Under the pieces are notes generated by a model that did not search any database, was not told the DNA's origin, and worked only from the letters and a program-made list of their open reading frames with translations. Made by a program: the position numbers and the translations under genes. From contig NC_079888.1 of assembly GCF_029227915.1 (NCBI RefSeq), positions 6,939,001 through 7,003,000 on the forward strand: a stretch of DNA of 64,000 nucleotides, in the 5' to 3' direction. Of this stretch, positions 47,201 through 61,000 are shown one piece after another (within the stretch, counting starts at the first letter, position 1; each line of letters opens with the position of its first letter). This DNA is from Hydractinia symbiolongicarpus (Eukaryota; Cnidaria; Hydrozoa; Anthoathecata; Hydractiniidae).

Positions 47201-48039
47201 CGTCAATCACTGCGCATCGCCAAAGCTTTGTAAATAACAGAACAGTCCATAGGTTATTTTTTACGAAACTGTTGTTAGTTAGAAAAAATTGTGAAAAAAT
47301 AATCAACATCGCTAAAGTCACAGACTCTGTTAGCGTTTATTATATCCGCCATTTGAATTTTGATGATGGCAGCAATGACCCCAATACACAAATTATATAT
47401 TTTTTTAATTTGTTTTTATTTGCCTGTTGCCTCTAAAATGTGCAGGACGCTGATCAAAAATGTACTTTTGACGACAGGCGGCTTTAAATATAAGGGTTTG
47501 AATTATTTGTGATGACGCAATCAACCCGTCTGTTCTCAAAAGGGTGAGTTGACCCAGCTTTAGAAAATTGGTCGCATTTTGGTCTCAGGTGGTCCCTTAG
47601 CTACACACACAGGGACAGTTATTTCCACCAATTTCCAATGCTTCGTTGATCTTATGCCGCATTTACGTGATTACGTAATGTTAAAATAAAAACTTTGATG
47701 ATTTACAAGTGAGACGATAAAATACCATGTTTGTAAGTTTCAGTATACTTTGTTGGCACCCAATAACATTTTTCCCACGCCATTTGCAAAAATAATCCTT
47801 TAAAAAACTGGGAACTAGTTTAGTACTGTTAATTTTAGGTGTTGTTTCCCTATCCAGACATTTTCGCCTCGGACGGGCAAAATGGCAGATGATGAATAGT
47901 GGAAAGATATTTTGCGGCATGGTTGTAGCTAATAGTACATGAGGACTCTCAGGCCATGATATAGGTCCATGAATTTACTTTCTATTTAAGGTTTGATCCA
48001 ATCGAGCCAACAAATTTATAAATAAGATGTGTATAATAT
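44295..48039. other. non-coding region after the PTTG1IP-like gene
   Basis: AT-rich sequence, the first part probably 3' UTR. Open frames here are short, low-complexity and without motifs. Near 47590 the phrase AGGTGGTCCCTTAGCTAC resembles one near 52229, so a decayed dispersed repeat is likely. Confidence 0.45.
44552..44557 (+). promoter_or_regulatory. candidate poly(A) signal of the PTTG1IP-like gene
   Basis: AATAAA lies about 260 bp after the stop codon. Other AATAAA sites follow downstream (for example 45715), so the one used is not certain. Confidence 0.35.
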
Positions 48040-48249
48040 ATGCTATTATTGTTATTGATTACAGTAAGTTTTCACCTTGTAAACGCAAAGGTTGGGGAGT
48101 GGCCTGACTGGTATAAACAACATGAAACCATCAACTTCATTACACTTGTAAAAAGTTTAATTTACAAGTATATAGTTTTTTCGATTTTTACCTACGTTTT
48201 ATTTTATACACAAGATGTTTATCTAGGCGCAAAATGTGAAGGTTGTTGA
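48040..48249 (+). CDS. possible short secreted peptide or first exon
   Basis: The frame starts with ATG 48040 and a hydrophobic leader (LLLLLITVSFHLVNAKV), followed by GEWPDWYKQHETINF. A possible donor (GTAAAA) occurs near 48150; beyond it the frame becomes hydrophobic and runs to a stop at 48249. No family is recognised and no following exon could be identified. It may be chance. Confidence 0.2.
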   Translation: MLLLLLITVSFHLVNAKVGEWPDWYKQHETINFITLVKSLIYKYIVFSIFTYVLFYTQDVYLGAKCEGC

Positions 48250-48976
48250 CACAGGTAGCTAGCTAGATAGATATATAGATTTCCTCCCCCACAAATTGTT
48301 CATATTATACTCCATAGATAGTCTTATTAATGGTGCTGTTCTGTGTACAAGAGTGGAAAGAAGTACATGGAATACTGAACAAGGAGACCAACATAATTTT
48401 TCTTACCATCAGGTAATCGGCATAATTAAGGTGGGAGAAAATTATACTGTGTTTTAAACAAATTTCTTCTGGCTACTGTTCTTTACTCACTTAAACAAAA
48501 ATGGACTCCCAACCCAGGCACATAAAATTAATTTTTGGCTGATTTTAATTCAGGGTTTGATCTGAGAAATACTTTTGTGCTAATTGGTGGGTTTTAGGAA
48601 TTTGTTTCAACACATTTGTGTGTGAGCTTTCAGATGAATAAGAGAATCTGAATTTTGATATCCTTGAACTTGTTGTTCATAGTAGTGTTGAAGGGCAGTG
48701 CTCTCACCAAAACCTGCCATATTTCTTCTTTGAGGTGGGTTAATACAGCAATATTGTCATTAACGAGGGTGCTGATAAGCTGCATACGCCGTAAAAAGTG
48801 TTGTGTTTTGAAAAAAATTAAAGTGTTTGCCCGAAAAGCCTGCATAGACCCGAACAATGCATGAAAAAGCGGCTTTTTACTGTCGTCTGCATGGTATGTT
48901 ATGGGAAAGTGCAGGCGGTTTAGAGGACAACTGCCAATTTTATTAAAAAGATTGCACAAACTTGCCCTCTTTTTTA

Positions 48977-49102
48977 TCTATATTATAATACCCATGTACG
49001 TCTGTCTGTCTGTCCCGCAAAATGGTACTACAAGTAGTGAGAGGCATGCAGTGTATAAAAAGAATGGGCGAAGCCGTGGATTTTCCACGGATCACCGACT
49101 AG
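48977..49102 (+). mobile_element. non-autonomous mini-Helitron
   Basis: It starts A|TCTATATTATAATACCC and ends with a hairpin (CCGTGGATTTTCCACGG) and CTAG|T. The 126-bp copy is homologous to those at 8456-8591 and 63574-63719 but more diverged. Both flanks (A and T) fit Helitron insertion between A and T. Confidence 0.75.
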
Positions 49103-50048
49103 TATTGCACATTCTACAACTTATCAAAATGTCTCTACTGATACACCAGTCAAACCTCTATTTTTTCCATGCCCTTGTTAGCTAGCTGAAGACGTTTTTT
49201 GAGTCCTTTCTGATTAATGATGGTAATTTTGTCAATCTACTTCGTTTCTCTGACTAGACTGGCTCGATTCCAACTGATAGGTTGATGTGCAGATTTTACA
49301 TGGCTGGCCTTACAAATATTGAGGGATATGCTCTGTCTTTTTTCCAGGAAGAGTCATGACTTAGATGAGGAGTCCTAGAGTAATTAATGCTCATCTTTGG
49401 CCAGGCAACTCCCTGCAACATTTAACGGCCCACACAGTGTGCCATCTTCCCAATTTCCCTTACATGGCTTGTTTTTAGGCAGCGAACTACAGGATGTCCT
49501 TATACTTAGTGGTTTCAGTTGCTTTCGTTTTTCGAATGCAACTGATTGCAAAGCTTCCAAAGCCTTTTTGTGCTTGAAGGTATGGACCCCACAACTAATA
49601 CTGGAATTCTTGAACAACTGACGCTAGAACTCTGGAGCAATTTATCATAAACGACAAATGTTGTTGTTTTTTTGTTACTGTTTTATGCCTTTAAAAAGCT
49701 TTCAGCAGAAAATCTTTCAATTTATCAGCATACTTTTTTTATAGTTTGTAGTATTTCTAAGTTAACCATAATAAAAACGTATTTAAAGGTTACCTCCCAC
49801 CAAAAATAAAGTTAATTGCATATGAAAGAGTTTGAAAGGTTGTCTAGGAATTTGAATATTTTTTTATAATTCTTGATTGGTTTTTTAGAATTTGGACTAG
49901 AAAGATTCACTAATTATGCAAGATGTCATGAGTATGCTCTGCGAGGGTGTTATATTTAACGTTTTTGACAAGCCATATAGAGTTAAAAATGTTTTCTGGC
50001 CGTCACTTTGACGCATTTTAAACATTTTACATAAATTTTAATATTTAG

Positions 50049-50145
50049 TTACCGTATTTTCCAGTGTATAACCCACGGGTTATAAGTTGATTTTTACGAC
50101 TTCCACTTTGGTGTGGGTTATAATGTGGTGCGGGTAATGTGATAA
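50049..50145. repeat. possible dispersed MITE-like repeat
   Basis: TTACCGTATTTTCCAGTGTA is followed by alternating GTTATAA and ACCCAC motifs, some inverted (AACCCACGGGTTATAAG, GTGGGTTATAATG). It resembles, from memory, a widespread short repeat starting ACCGTATTTTCC in aquatic animal genomes. The boundaries are approximate. Confidence 0.35.
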
Positions 50146-51910
50146 GTTTTATATTTTCTGTCATTTATTGTGAAATTTAAAGTTTATACATTTAATGAAG
50201 AAAATAGTACCAACGGGATAAAATGCAAACATTAATATAACTCCATGCCAGATGTTATATCTACGTAATCTTACTTCAAGTACGTGATTTAATTTTTTTT
50301 ACACAGTAAAATTGCTTTAACTTTCTATTGCTTGCCAGTGCTAATATTACGAGGTCTCTCTGAAACACAATTCTGGAGATCGATTTTCTTTTGTGTTGAA
50401 TGAATTTATTGCACACATCCTTAAACAAAGAGAACAGTTTCAATTCAAGTGAGATAACTATTACTACCTCATTTGCAACAAGTTTTTGATAAATTCTAGC
50501 TGCAGTCTCTTCAGGGTTTTTCCAATGTATAATGTACAATAACTCAGTTTAGATACATATGGCCACCCACTTTCTCTATTTGTAAAAGTTGATAGGCTTA
50601 AATTTTTTATTGAATGTATTATCTTTGACACGAAACACTATTTTGTCAGAAATCATCTAATAAATATCAGGCCTAAATGGTAGTTTTTTTTGTAACAAAC
50701 TGGTAACTCAAAAAGACTTTTGCTGGGAAGGAGGGTATAAAACAGGGTATCAGGCCTTAGACATATTAGATGTTCTGGGTAACTTGTTCTGATGTACCAG
50801 GGGTGATTTTTTCTCAATGTTCCATTCACAGTTTTTTTGAATACTTCATACAGATCACACTTAAAAATAGTGTTAACTGGTAGAGATTAAACAGTGTTAC
50901 CTTTTACCATATCCTGTGGTAATAGGAAAGGTTATGATTTGTGGTTGCCAGAAATGTAAACCACATATCATCAGTCACAGTCTTGAAGAAACGGGTAGGT
51001 ATGTTAAAGAGATATATAGGATATTACATGATGGTGTTTATATCTTTGCTTCCTCTCTTGGTATAGAATACACCTCCACGATGTTCTATTGTCTAGAGTA
51101 CTATAAGAACAAAGAGAATCACAATATTAAACATTAACATGTGGCACTTTTCCATGCCCAAAATTCTTCTCTGCTGTCCATGATAAATCTTTAAAGAGTG
51201 TGTCCAGGATGTTACCGCAATCAGCATAGAAACTTTTTTCAAAAGTTATGCAATGAGAATTATTGTATAGTGCAGTTTAAAAAATTCAATAACAAAAAAC
51301 AGCATGAAAACTATTTTTATATAAATTTTTGAGTGGTGTGTTTATGTTTGTTGCCCAGCCTTATTTATAAGAAAATATAGTTTTGTTGCTATATATTTAC
51401 TTTTTTGCAGCATTCAAATTTTTCCAAATGTATTGAAGAAGGGTGTTACCGCATTGTGCCTTGTTTTTATATTTTTTTTCAAATATGGTAGACTATTTTA
51501 GTGATAGTGTTGCAGTAATACATTTTCATTGCATATTTTTCTCGTTTATAATCACACTAAGGAGGGTGTTATAAGAAATATAGTTTGTTTTGTTTTTAAC
51601 CCAGTGATAAAAATAAGTGATGTTAGTAAGACAGTAGAAAATTGGTGTCATTTACTTGAATTAGGTGGGGATAAAAACGTAGTAATGAATAATAAATAAT
51701 TGAATTGAAATGTGATACATGCGAAGTTATCTGTGTGTATAACCATGTGTTTGTTTGCATCTCACAGCTAGCAAATGAAGATTAAATCCTAATCACTCCC
51801 AGGCTTTGTGTTACAGATGTATACACCTGTTTTATTTTCAACATTCATTTTGTGTTTTTTCCTTAAAGACATTTTGGTAAAAAACATTAGTTTTTCATCT
51901 TTATGAGAGC

Positions 51911-52030
51911 TTCATCATCATCATCATCATCATCATCATTCTCGGCTTAATGTCCGTTTTCCATGCTAGCATGGGTTGGACAGGGTATATTAATGACCCT
52001 CTTCCAATCTGATCTGGACTGTGTTTAGAT
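51911..52030 (-). repeat. ATC microsatellite joined to a short dispersed element
   Basis: Ten ATC triplets (51911-51940) are followed by CTCGGCTTAATGTCCG, TTTTCCATGCTAGCATGG with its palindromic core, and GTTGGACAGGG. From memory, this core beside trinucleotide repeats recurs in many marine invertebrate genomes, perhaps as a SINE tail. The orientation given (repeat at the 3' end) is an inference. Confidence 0.4.
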
Positions 52031-52752
52031 CTAAACTCAACTTTATGAGAGCTTAGCTCCCAAAATAAGTTCAGCAGTTTGTGTATCCCAAAAGTATGTT
52101 CTGCTACCATTTTATAATTAAGCCTCTTTTGGGTGCTTTAAGTTTTGTAATGTAAAAGTACTGCTAAAATGCTGTATAATTTCCTAAAACCTGGATGCAT
52201 TGCTAATTTAATCTTAGTTGGTCCTAGGTGGTCCCTAGCTACCCATGCAGGAGATGATATCAGTTAATTCACCTTTTTCCAAGTTAGACCTCAAAAATTC
52301 AAGTACGCTACATAGCTTTAGAAATTTCAGGTCAAATATTAACATTAATATAATATATGTACATAGTGACGTAACATCAAAGTAACTGATTTGTCATTAA
52401 GCAACTAAGATGTAGTTTTTCCTTTATTTTTACCATATTTACCATTTCTATTGTTATTAAGGGATCAGTACTGCTAATGCATAGTGAAACCTTTCTCCCT
52501 GTTATCAATATAAATAATATTCTTCCTAGCCTGAGATAGCTTAACAAAAAAGACAACAATAATAAATTTCTCAATGAAATTCTACATAAGTAAAAATCAT
52601 GTCTTTTGCTTGTGAATTCGTCATATGTATTTTTTCTCTTTATAGTTAATCTCTGTGACGTTGTCTTTAGAGAGAGAGATTAGCATGTTTCACCAGATGC
52701 ACCATGTATGTTACAGTGTTCAATTGTTTATTACTTTAATTTGTTATTTTAG

Positions 52753-53352
<600 letters not shown>

Positions 53353-56300
53353 TAGTTCTTTTCACTGTTTGACTGTTGTTAGTAATCGCTCACACATGAT
53401 ATCACCATAAAAACTTTAAATCAATATTATACCTAATTTAATGATCATTTTACCTTTACTATTGTATAAAAATGCACTTTCGGGGAAACTGCCATATATT
53501 TTCTCATTTTTTTACAGGCGAAAACAAGTTTTGAAAAATAATTAGTAATCTCCAATTTCGTCTCGTTTGCCGGTTTTAAGGTTCCGTTGTTTTTTGGTTT
53601 TTGTTTTTTACTTATTTGACATGGAAACCTGGAGTAAATTTTGTGTGTTTGGTCAGTCTCAATTCAAGAATACTTGTAAAACCTTCATAATGTATTGGAT
53701 CAGATTTTATTTGTTAGAATACAATTAGAACAAATTTCTATTAGACACGCTTCTGTTTTTTTCTTAGTTTGGAAACAGTAAATTTGCGAATTTTTTTCCC
53801 TATCGCTAAAAAAAGGAACTTTATGGACACCAACTTTGGTGAACGGCAAAGAATAAAATGTTTTTTAACAGAAAATTATTTGAGAGTGAAAATTTTTGTC
53901 TGAATTTAAAATTTGGTAGATGAATGTCGCGGATAAGAAAGAAGTTGTCGGATAGTGCAAATAATATTTTGTCTGGGTGAACTGATTTTTATCGCAAAAA
54001 TAATGCACATAAAACTTAATCAGGCAACTTAAATCATGAGAATCTTTTAGTCTCCCATTTGTTCTTATCTCTGCAAAATTAAGCAATATTTTTACAAAGG
54101 TCGCCGCGAACCGCTTTTATTTTGAGACCTGGACAAGGGGTTGGCGTTCGAAATGACCCCGGTTTCTCCTACTTTTTTCTGATCGTTATGATTTCGCGCC
54201 GCCGAGCAGACAGACACGTATATTACGACCGACACGCACGATGTGATTATTTCCATCTTTGTTGTATGCAATGTATAGCACGCAAAGATTAAAGTACTCT
54301 GCTGGAAAAAATCCCACGGTGTGTACCGACTTTTAATATGGAGATATTGTGTTTACTGAAAGACAAAAAAAAAATTCTACAGTATTTAAAAAATGACATT
54401 TTTAATTCGCCTATAAAAAAACATCTACTTTTATATCAGAACAGATCTTACTTAATTTTTCGCCAACATTTTAAAAGACATTGCTGGTATTTCTGACCAT
54501 TTTAACAATAGTACAATCCTTTGAAACCATGCACACGCCACTTCCAGCAGTACATTCACCCGTGTGCATGTTTGCACTAAAGTTAAGATGACTGTTTTTT
54601 TTCTTTCATCTTACGTTCTCACTTTATCGTTGTTTTGTTTTTCTTTATTAGCAATGCGACACTGATATTTGTCAGTATTTTTTTAATTCTTGCACTGAAG
54701 TTATCACAAAAAAGATGGCACCAACGACAAAACAGCAGTTAAAATCTCCCTGACAACATTTTGTCATTAAATTAGCTGTAGTTTTTTCTATACAAAACTC
54801 ATTTTATTACTGGTTGGTAAATTTAAAATGCTAATAATATCAAACGCGGTTTAGATATAAAATTAGAAAAGGCAAACAAGAAACCTTGTCCCCAGGACAT
54901 CTTGTATCTTTTCTGACTTTTTTTTTGCCGTCCCGATATGAAAAGAGACAACAGGCGCTGGGAACGAGGTTAGGCAAACCAGACACCATCGGGTGTTAAA
55001 AAGAATGTCTGCTATAAAAAGGCGAGAGAGATTCTTCCCAGATTTGCCTACATTACCTCAAGAACCTTGAGTGTGAGATGAAGTAATATCGAGTTAAGAA
55101 AAGGTGTCAAGAGGACAGTTTTGGCGGAAGTAAGATCATACATCATGCTAGTTTCTTTTCCGAAAAGTCAAACAGGCTTGATATCCCTGCGAGGTTTTAT
55201 CTTTATAAAAGATCTTAAAAAGACATAAAATAAAATAACGAAAGTAAAGGAATCCATAAACAAAAATATGCAAAATACAGTGCTTGGGGAAATTATAGGG
55301 TGTGACCCGCTTTAGTGAGGTTAGTTCTAAGAAGTAATGTAAATTGGAACTTTGAAATGACGTGTCCTTATCCATTCTTTGAGTAAAGTGTCTTCTGTCA
55401 AGAAGTGTCAGCTATAAAGTGTCCACTTACTACATAGAGGTTTTGTTATGATATTTTGACTGCCATTTTACCTGCTCCTGAAAAAAGTGTTCTTTGTTGA
55501 AAGCTGTGCACCCTCGATCCCAGTTTTTTTTTCCTTTCTGATATAAGTGAAGATTTCATCCCACATATAGCGCATTGAAAAGGTAGTGTGCATAAAATTT
55601 GACAAAGTATTTAAAGCGATTTCCTGAAAACACGTGGCCACAGAAATCATACAATGATCCTGGTGACGATATTGCATGTAATTCGATCTTATTTTCTGTA
55701 GTTAAGAAAGACATTTATTTAATAGACCTTCTTACCCGTGGATGTTTTTGAATGTTTATGCAAAATAATCAGTTTGAAGAAAATTCTAATGTGGAAATAT
55801 GTTTACTAGAAATAACATGATGTATGGTTGTAAGCTTCGTGAAAAGTTTTAAACTCATCTGACCTTCCCATGCAATGGTCTTTCCTAATTAATAAGCAGA
55901 TACATGATGATGTGAAGGTTTTATCACGCCAGGAGGAGTGCTCAGGTGATTATGTGGAATCGTTGATCGATAAGCAAGTCATGGTTAAGCGAATAACAAC
56001 GAAACCCTTTGATGCTGGACATATTCGGTTGACATAAAATTAAGAAGAATACGAAAGAATGTGGTGCGCTGGAAGGAGATCGAAATAAACCATCAACAAA
56101 ATACTTCAAACTGCAAATCTGATTATATACATTTCTGCAACAAAATTTCTTTAGTGACAAGCCTGTCTGAAGTAAGGAACTGAAGAGTAAGTAGCTACAC
56201 ATCATACAACCATTGTAATTCATTTTCGCGGGGCTCAAACTTTCGTTGATGTCGCAAATTTCTGGTTTTTTAAAATTGATGTTCTTAAAAATTTTGAAAA

Positions 56301-58072
56301 GCCTTATTCCCGAAGGATTATTCTCGCGCAATATTTCTCTTTTTATTTTGGCAAAAGTTCATGCTGTAAACTTTTACGATTTTCGATGCAAAACTAGAAA
56401 ACAAACATATGGCAAACAGTAAACCATCGACTTAGAGCTAAGAGTGGTTTTTGTGTAAAGGAATTTTTTGACAAATATATTTTTACCTACACGCAAAAAT
56501 CTAGCTATACCCAGAAATTTTACGTAGTTTTATCCTTCATTCACGAAAGTTAATGCTTCACTGTATTCTATTTCATTCGCGAAATCAAAACGTTTCTGCC
56601 CTCAAAGTATACTTTTCTGTTCGTTCTTATGCCATATTTTCATTATCCGAAATTTATTGTAACATTAGCATAAAAGCACAGGGAGTTTCAATTCCCTTAT
56701 CTTTATTTTATTAAGATAAAACCGGACTAAAATCTTGACACTTTGGTTACCACAGGAGACAAAAAAATTGTTGGACAATATTTCTTTGATGTAAAAAGCT
56801 GTTCGACCTCTTCCTGGCATGAGACTTAATTGGTATTATGTGTTCTCTCGTCCCTTCCACTCATTAATGATGTCAGTATTAGAGACTGTTGCAAAATTTA
56901 TACAAATATAAAAAAATGTTTTTCTTTTACCCAATCAACAAAATAAACAAAATTTATCAATCTTGTGCCCAGACACAATGGTTTATAGTATTTAGACAGT
57001 TAAAAGCAATTTTTTCTGCTATTTTTAAATCACGCATCTACTATTTTCTCACGTTAAACGGAAAGCTGATGTTGTGCTTTCCTAATAGAAAATTAAAGGA
57101 ACAAGACCTTTACATTTAGCTGTTTTTATTGAAGCATGTCGTTGCTGAATTTTTTTGAGCAAAAATGAAGTGAAATAAAAAAAAATGATTTTAAAACCAA
57201 CAATTTTAGGATGACTTAAAAGGACGTTTTAAATTTGCGTAATATTTGTTCTGTTTGTAGAGTTCCTCAGACTTTATGCAGGGAAATTTTTCTCTCTTCT
57301 TTTCAGCGAAACAAACGAAGCAAACAAACCAATTTTCATTATTTCATTATGTGTAAGAGTCGTAGCTAGGTAATAATTTGTGCGTCGTATAATTTATTGT
57401 GTTTTACCGAAACAATGTTGTATTAAAGATACTTAACTCCTATATGTATGGAGGTGAATTAATTGTCTTTAACATATAAACTTCTTGAAAAATAGAAAGT
57501 TTATGTTTTGTATTTTTATTTTTTCACATGTGCTCTTACAAAAGTAAAACTCATATTCGGTTTTGCTTTCTTTCTGCATATTTTTTTGAAATAAGCTCTT
57601 GCGCGCAGAGGAAAAAGCTTCTACAAAAAAAATTTTGAAAAAAAGCTTTTGTCTGGAGTGATTAAAATGTTTAATAAAATTTTAAAGCATGCAGAAAGTT
57701 TGACGACCTCCTTCCTACACATGGCCTTTAAAAAATTCTTGGCTAGTTTATCCCGCCCTCCTCAAATGGAAAATTTTCTGAATATGCAAGTAATGCAATT
57801 GGAAACGCGGCTTATTATTTTTTTTATTATTATCTAGATCGGTATCATATTGACATATTTTTTGCAGGAACGCGTAGACTGAATTGTTTTTTTCGTTATG
57901 TGTGATATCAAACCGACCGCGGTTTCCAGTTGTTTGCATAAAATAAAAAGGCACGATTCTCCGCAAATCACTTCGCTTTCTTATTCTGTGGTTAAAAAAA
58001 CCTAGATGGTGTTATTTTGCTGATACCACATACATTGTAAAAATGTTCTTATTTTCTGCAGGGACGAAGATT
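53353..58072. other. intergenic region between RhoA and the HEPN gene
   Basis: No supported coding region. The first 500 bp are probably RhoA 3' UTR. The sequence around 54935-54975 is an inverted copy of a piece near 17022. TTATTTTCTGCAG at 58049-58061 is a good acceptor just before the HEPN start codon, so a non-coding first exon probably lies in this interval. Just upstream, GCTGATACCACATACATTGT weakly resembles the motif of the 2.66-kb units. Confidence 0.45.
53852..53857 (+). promoter_or_regulatory. candidate poly(A) signal of RhoA
   Basis: AATAAA about 500 bp after the RhoA stop codon, followed by T-rich sequence. Confidence 0.35.
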
Positions 58073-61000
58073 ATGGCAGCAGCACCAGCAGGTTCTACTC
58101 ATCAAATTTTGATTGATAAGAACGAGTACCAGCTGAAATTGGTCACATTTATCAATGAAGGTGTCGATCATCTGCGGGAAATACTGCATGATCCTGCACG
58201 TGGCAACAAACCAAGTGATGGAACAAAATTATATCAAGCACTGTTACCGTATAAGAAAATATTGAGTTATCTTAAAAGAGATCAGCTGGAGATTGTATTT
58301 CCACAAAGTCAACAGACAGATTCCAAATTATTTGATATCACTCTTTTATGCAGCATTCTGATAAATTGTTGCCCAAACATACAGGCACCGAATGGAGGAT
58401 GGAAAATCAAAGAACCACAATCAAATGATATTAGTGAGGGTGCTGATATCATTCGAATACGGAATGCTAGAAATGATGTTATGCATGGAACAGCGTTGAA
58501 TGTGACGGAATATAATGATTTGTGGAACAACATAGAATCAGCATTGAGAAGGCTTGGCTACGATGTAACTAAAGTAGTAGATTTAAAAACTGGCAGTTTA
58601 GAAGACCTAGAGTTGTTTAAGGTTGAGATAACCAAGGCGAAGGTTGAGATACTGAGTCTTAATGTCACACAAAACCAAAACGATATTAAACAGAATCAAA
58701 TCGGCATCAAGGACAATAAAAAAAATGTGAAACAAAACCATATTAACATAAATAAAAATCAAGGTGACATCTTGCAAAATCGAGTTGATATCGAAGAGAA
58801 TCAACTTGACATTGAAGACAATAAAGCTGGCATCGAACAAAATCAATTTAAAGTCAAAGAAAATAAAGTTGACATCGAAAACATTCGATATTACATCGAA
58901 CAGAATCGATATAATGTTGAACAAAATCAAGTTGAAATTGAAGAAAATCAATATAACATGAAAGAAAATCAGTTCAGCATCGAAGAGAATCGAGATGATA
59001 TTGAGCAGAGTCACCTTGCTATCGAAGAGAATCTAAATTATATTGAACAGAATCAATTTAAAATCGAGGAGAATAAAGTTGATATTAAGGAGAATCAAGA
59101 TGATATAAAACAGAGTCGTCTTGAACTTCGAGAATGTCAGGATGAAATTGGTTTAAACCAAGTTGAAATCAAAGAAAATCAAACTGTCATCTCAGAGTGT
59201 CGAGAAGATATTAAACAGAATGAAGTGTCCATCAAACAAAACAAAAATGATATCAAGTGCATCCAGGAGAACGTTAAACGATTAGAAGATTCTCTTACTT
59301 CACACTCGCCTATTCGCGAAACATCTCAGCTAGAACATACTCAAAAGAAACAACCTAGGTATAAGCAAATTATTCTACCTCCTAAATCAATAGTATGTTA
59401 ATAATGTTATTACAAGGCAGTTTGTTTAATGCAGTACCTAATGTTTTCTGTGTGGAAAAATGATTTTGTCCAACGAAGTTTTTACTTTACTTTTTAGTTT
59501 TCTGCTGTTTAAAAATCGCCAAGACAATCTCGTAATACAATTTGAAGATGATTGCCTATCTATACAATGTGTATACGTGAAAGATTTTGTTGGGCAAACA
59601 AATCAACTCCATAGAAATGATGACTACATTGTGGAAAAAAGAAAGGCAAGATTAATTTTGATAGTTTATAATCACGAAGATTCTATATGTGATTTACAAA
59701 TATTAGTAATGGACGATAAACATGAAACTCGATGTGTCGTGATTGAAGGTAGGTTGGTTATACATGTGTATTTTCTTCTTTGTGTTAACCAGAGGAAAGA
59801 GAACAAAGAGATATAACACCATATGTGACCCCAGCTTAATATTTTTTTAAAGGAATGAATTTCGTTGAAAAAAAGATTATCCTATGTCTCTAGGCGAGGT
59901 CTTAAAACATAATGTTAAAATACTAAAATGAAAAAAGAAGTTTGGATAAGCATGATATCCAACAAAGTGTCTTCAAAACGAATTAAGGCATCCTCAACAT
60001 TCTGCTTAGTATATCCAGCTTATCAATTAACATTGTTTTGTTCAACGATTGTAAAAAGGTATTGACCAGATATATTTTACAATTTATAATAGATGTTGCA
60101 GTGACATGCGCACATGAATGCGTAACAAATCATTTGGATGTCATATCTCACAACAGTGACACGGTGTTCAAACAAATTGAGTCCATTGTAAACACAACAA
60201 CAGTAGAAACAGCTTTGAAATTTATATGTGGTGGAAAGTTACAGAGAAAGACACCTGAAGAGTATAAAGAATTTGCAAAGGATTACAAGGAACGTTATTT
60301 TACACTCAATGACGGACATGTTGAAGATGCACTTCAATTTCCACCGCCGATGTTAAAGCAAGCTTGTTCGTTATTGGCACAGAAGATAAAGAATGTCATG
60401 AGTAGATCGAAACATCGTCTACTTACCATATTTACACATTACAACTCTAAAGAACATATCAAATTTAAAAAGCTGGATAAAGAATGTTCTTGGAGTTTGG
60501 AAATGGCTCCTGGTGGTACCAACAAAATCCTACTTTTGTACTCCAATTCATTCATAAACATTAGATATACAGAAGCAATTGATGCACTCAATATACAACA
60601 TGAATTTGGAGCAGGTGAGATTGACTTAAAAGAATTAGCCATCCTTAATAAGAAGTACTTACGAAATGGTAACACTGCATTTTATAACGTGGTAGCTGCG
60701 CCTAACTTTGAAGACTTTGAAGATCTATGTATCGATTGCAAGTTATTAGATAAGAAAACACTATCTGTGGATAGAAACATTCGAAGCTTTTTCGGAAATC
60801 TTCTGCAGAGGTCTCAAACGAAGAACATTAGCTGCAATAACAAAGAAGAATATAAGAATATCATCAGTGATATTATGTGCTTTATGGCAACACGAAAAGC
60901 GCTGTATGCTGTCCCTTCGTTAAGTGATGACATCCACGAGCAAATAAGTTCACTCACATTGACTACACAGCAGCTTCACATTCTACATGATAGTTCAAAG

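Noticed and set aside
49384-49621. Overlapping open frames on both strands
   Set aside because: The sequence is somewhat GC-richer and could be a decayed coding fragment, but neither frame shows a motif or splice context I can support.
58607-59014. Minus-strand Phe/Ile/Leu-rich open frame
   Set aside because: It is the antisense shadow of the heptad repeat in the HEPN gene.
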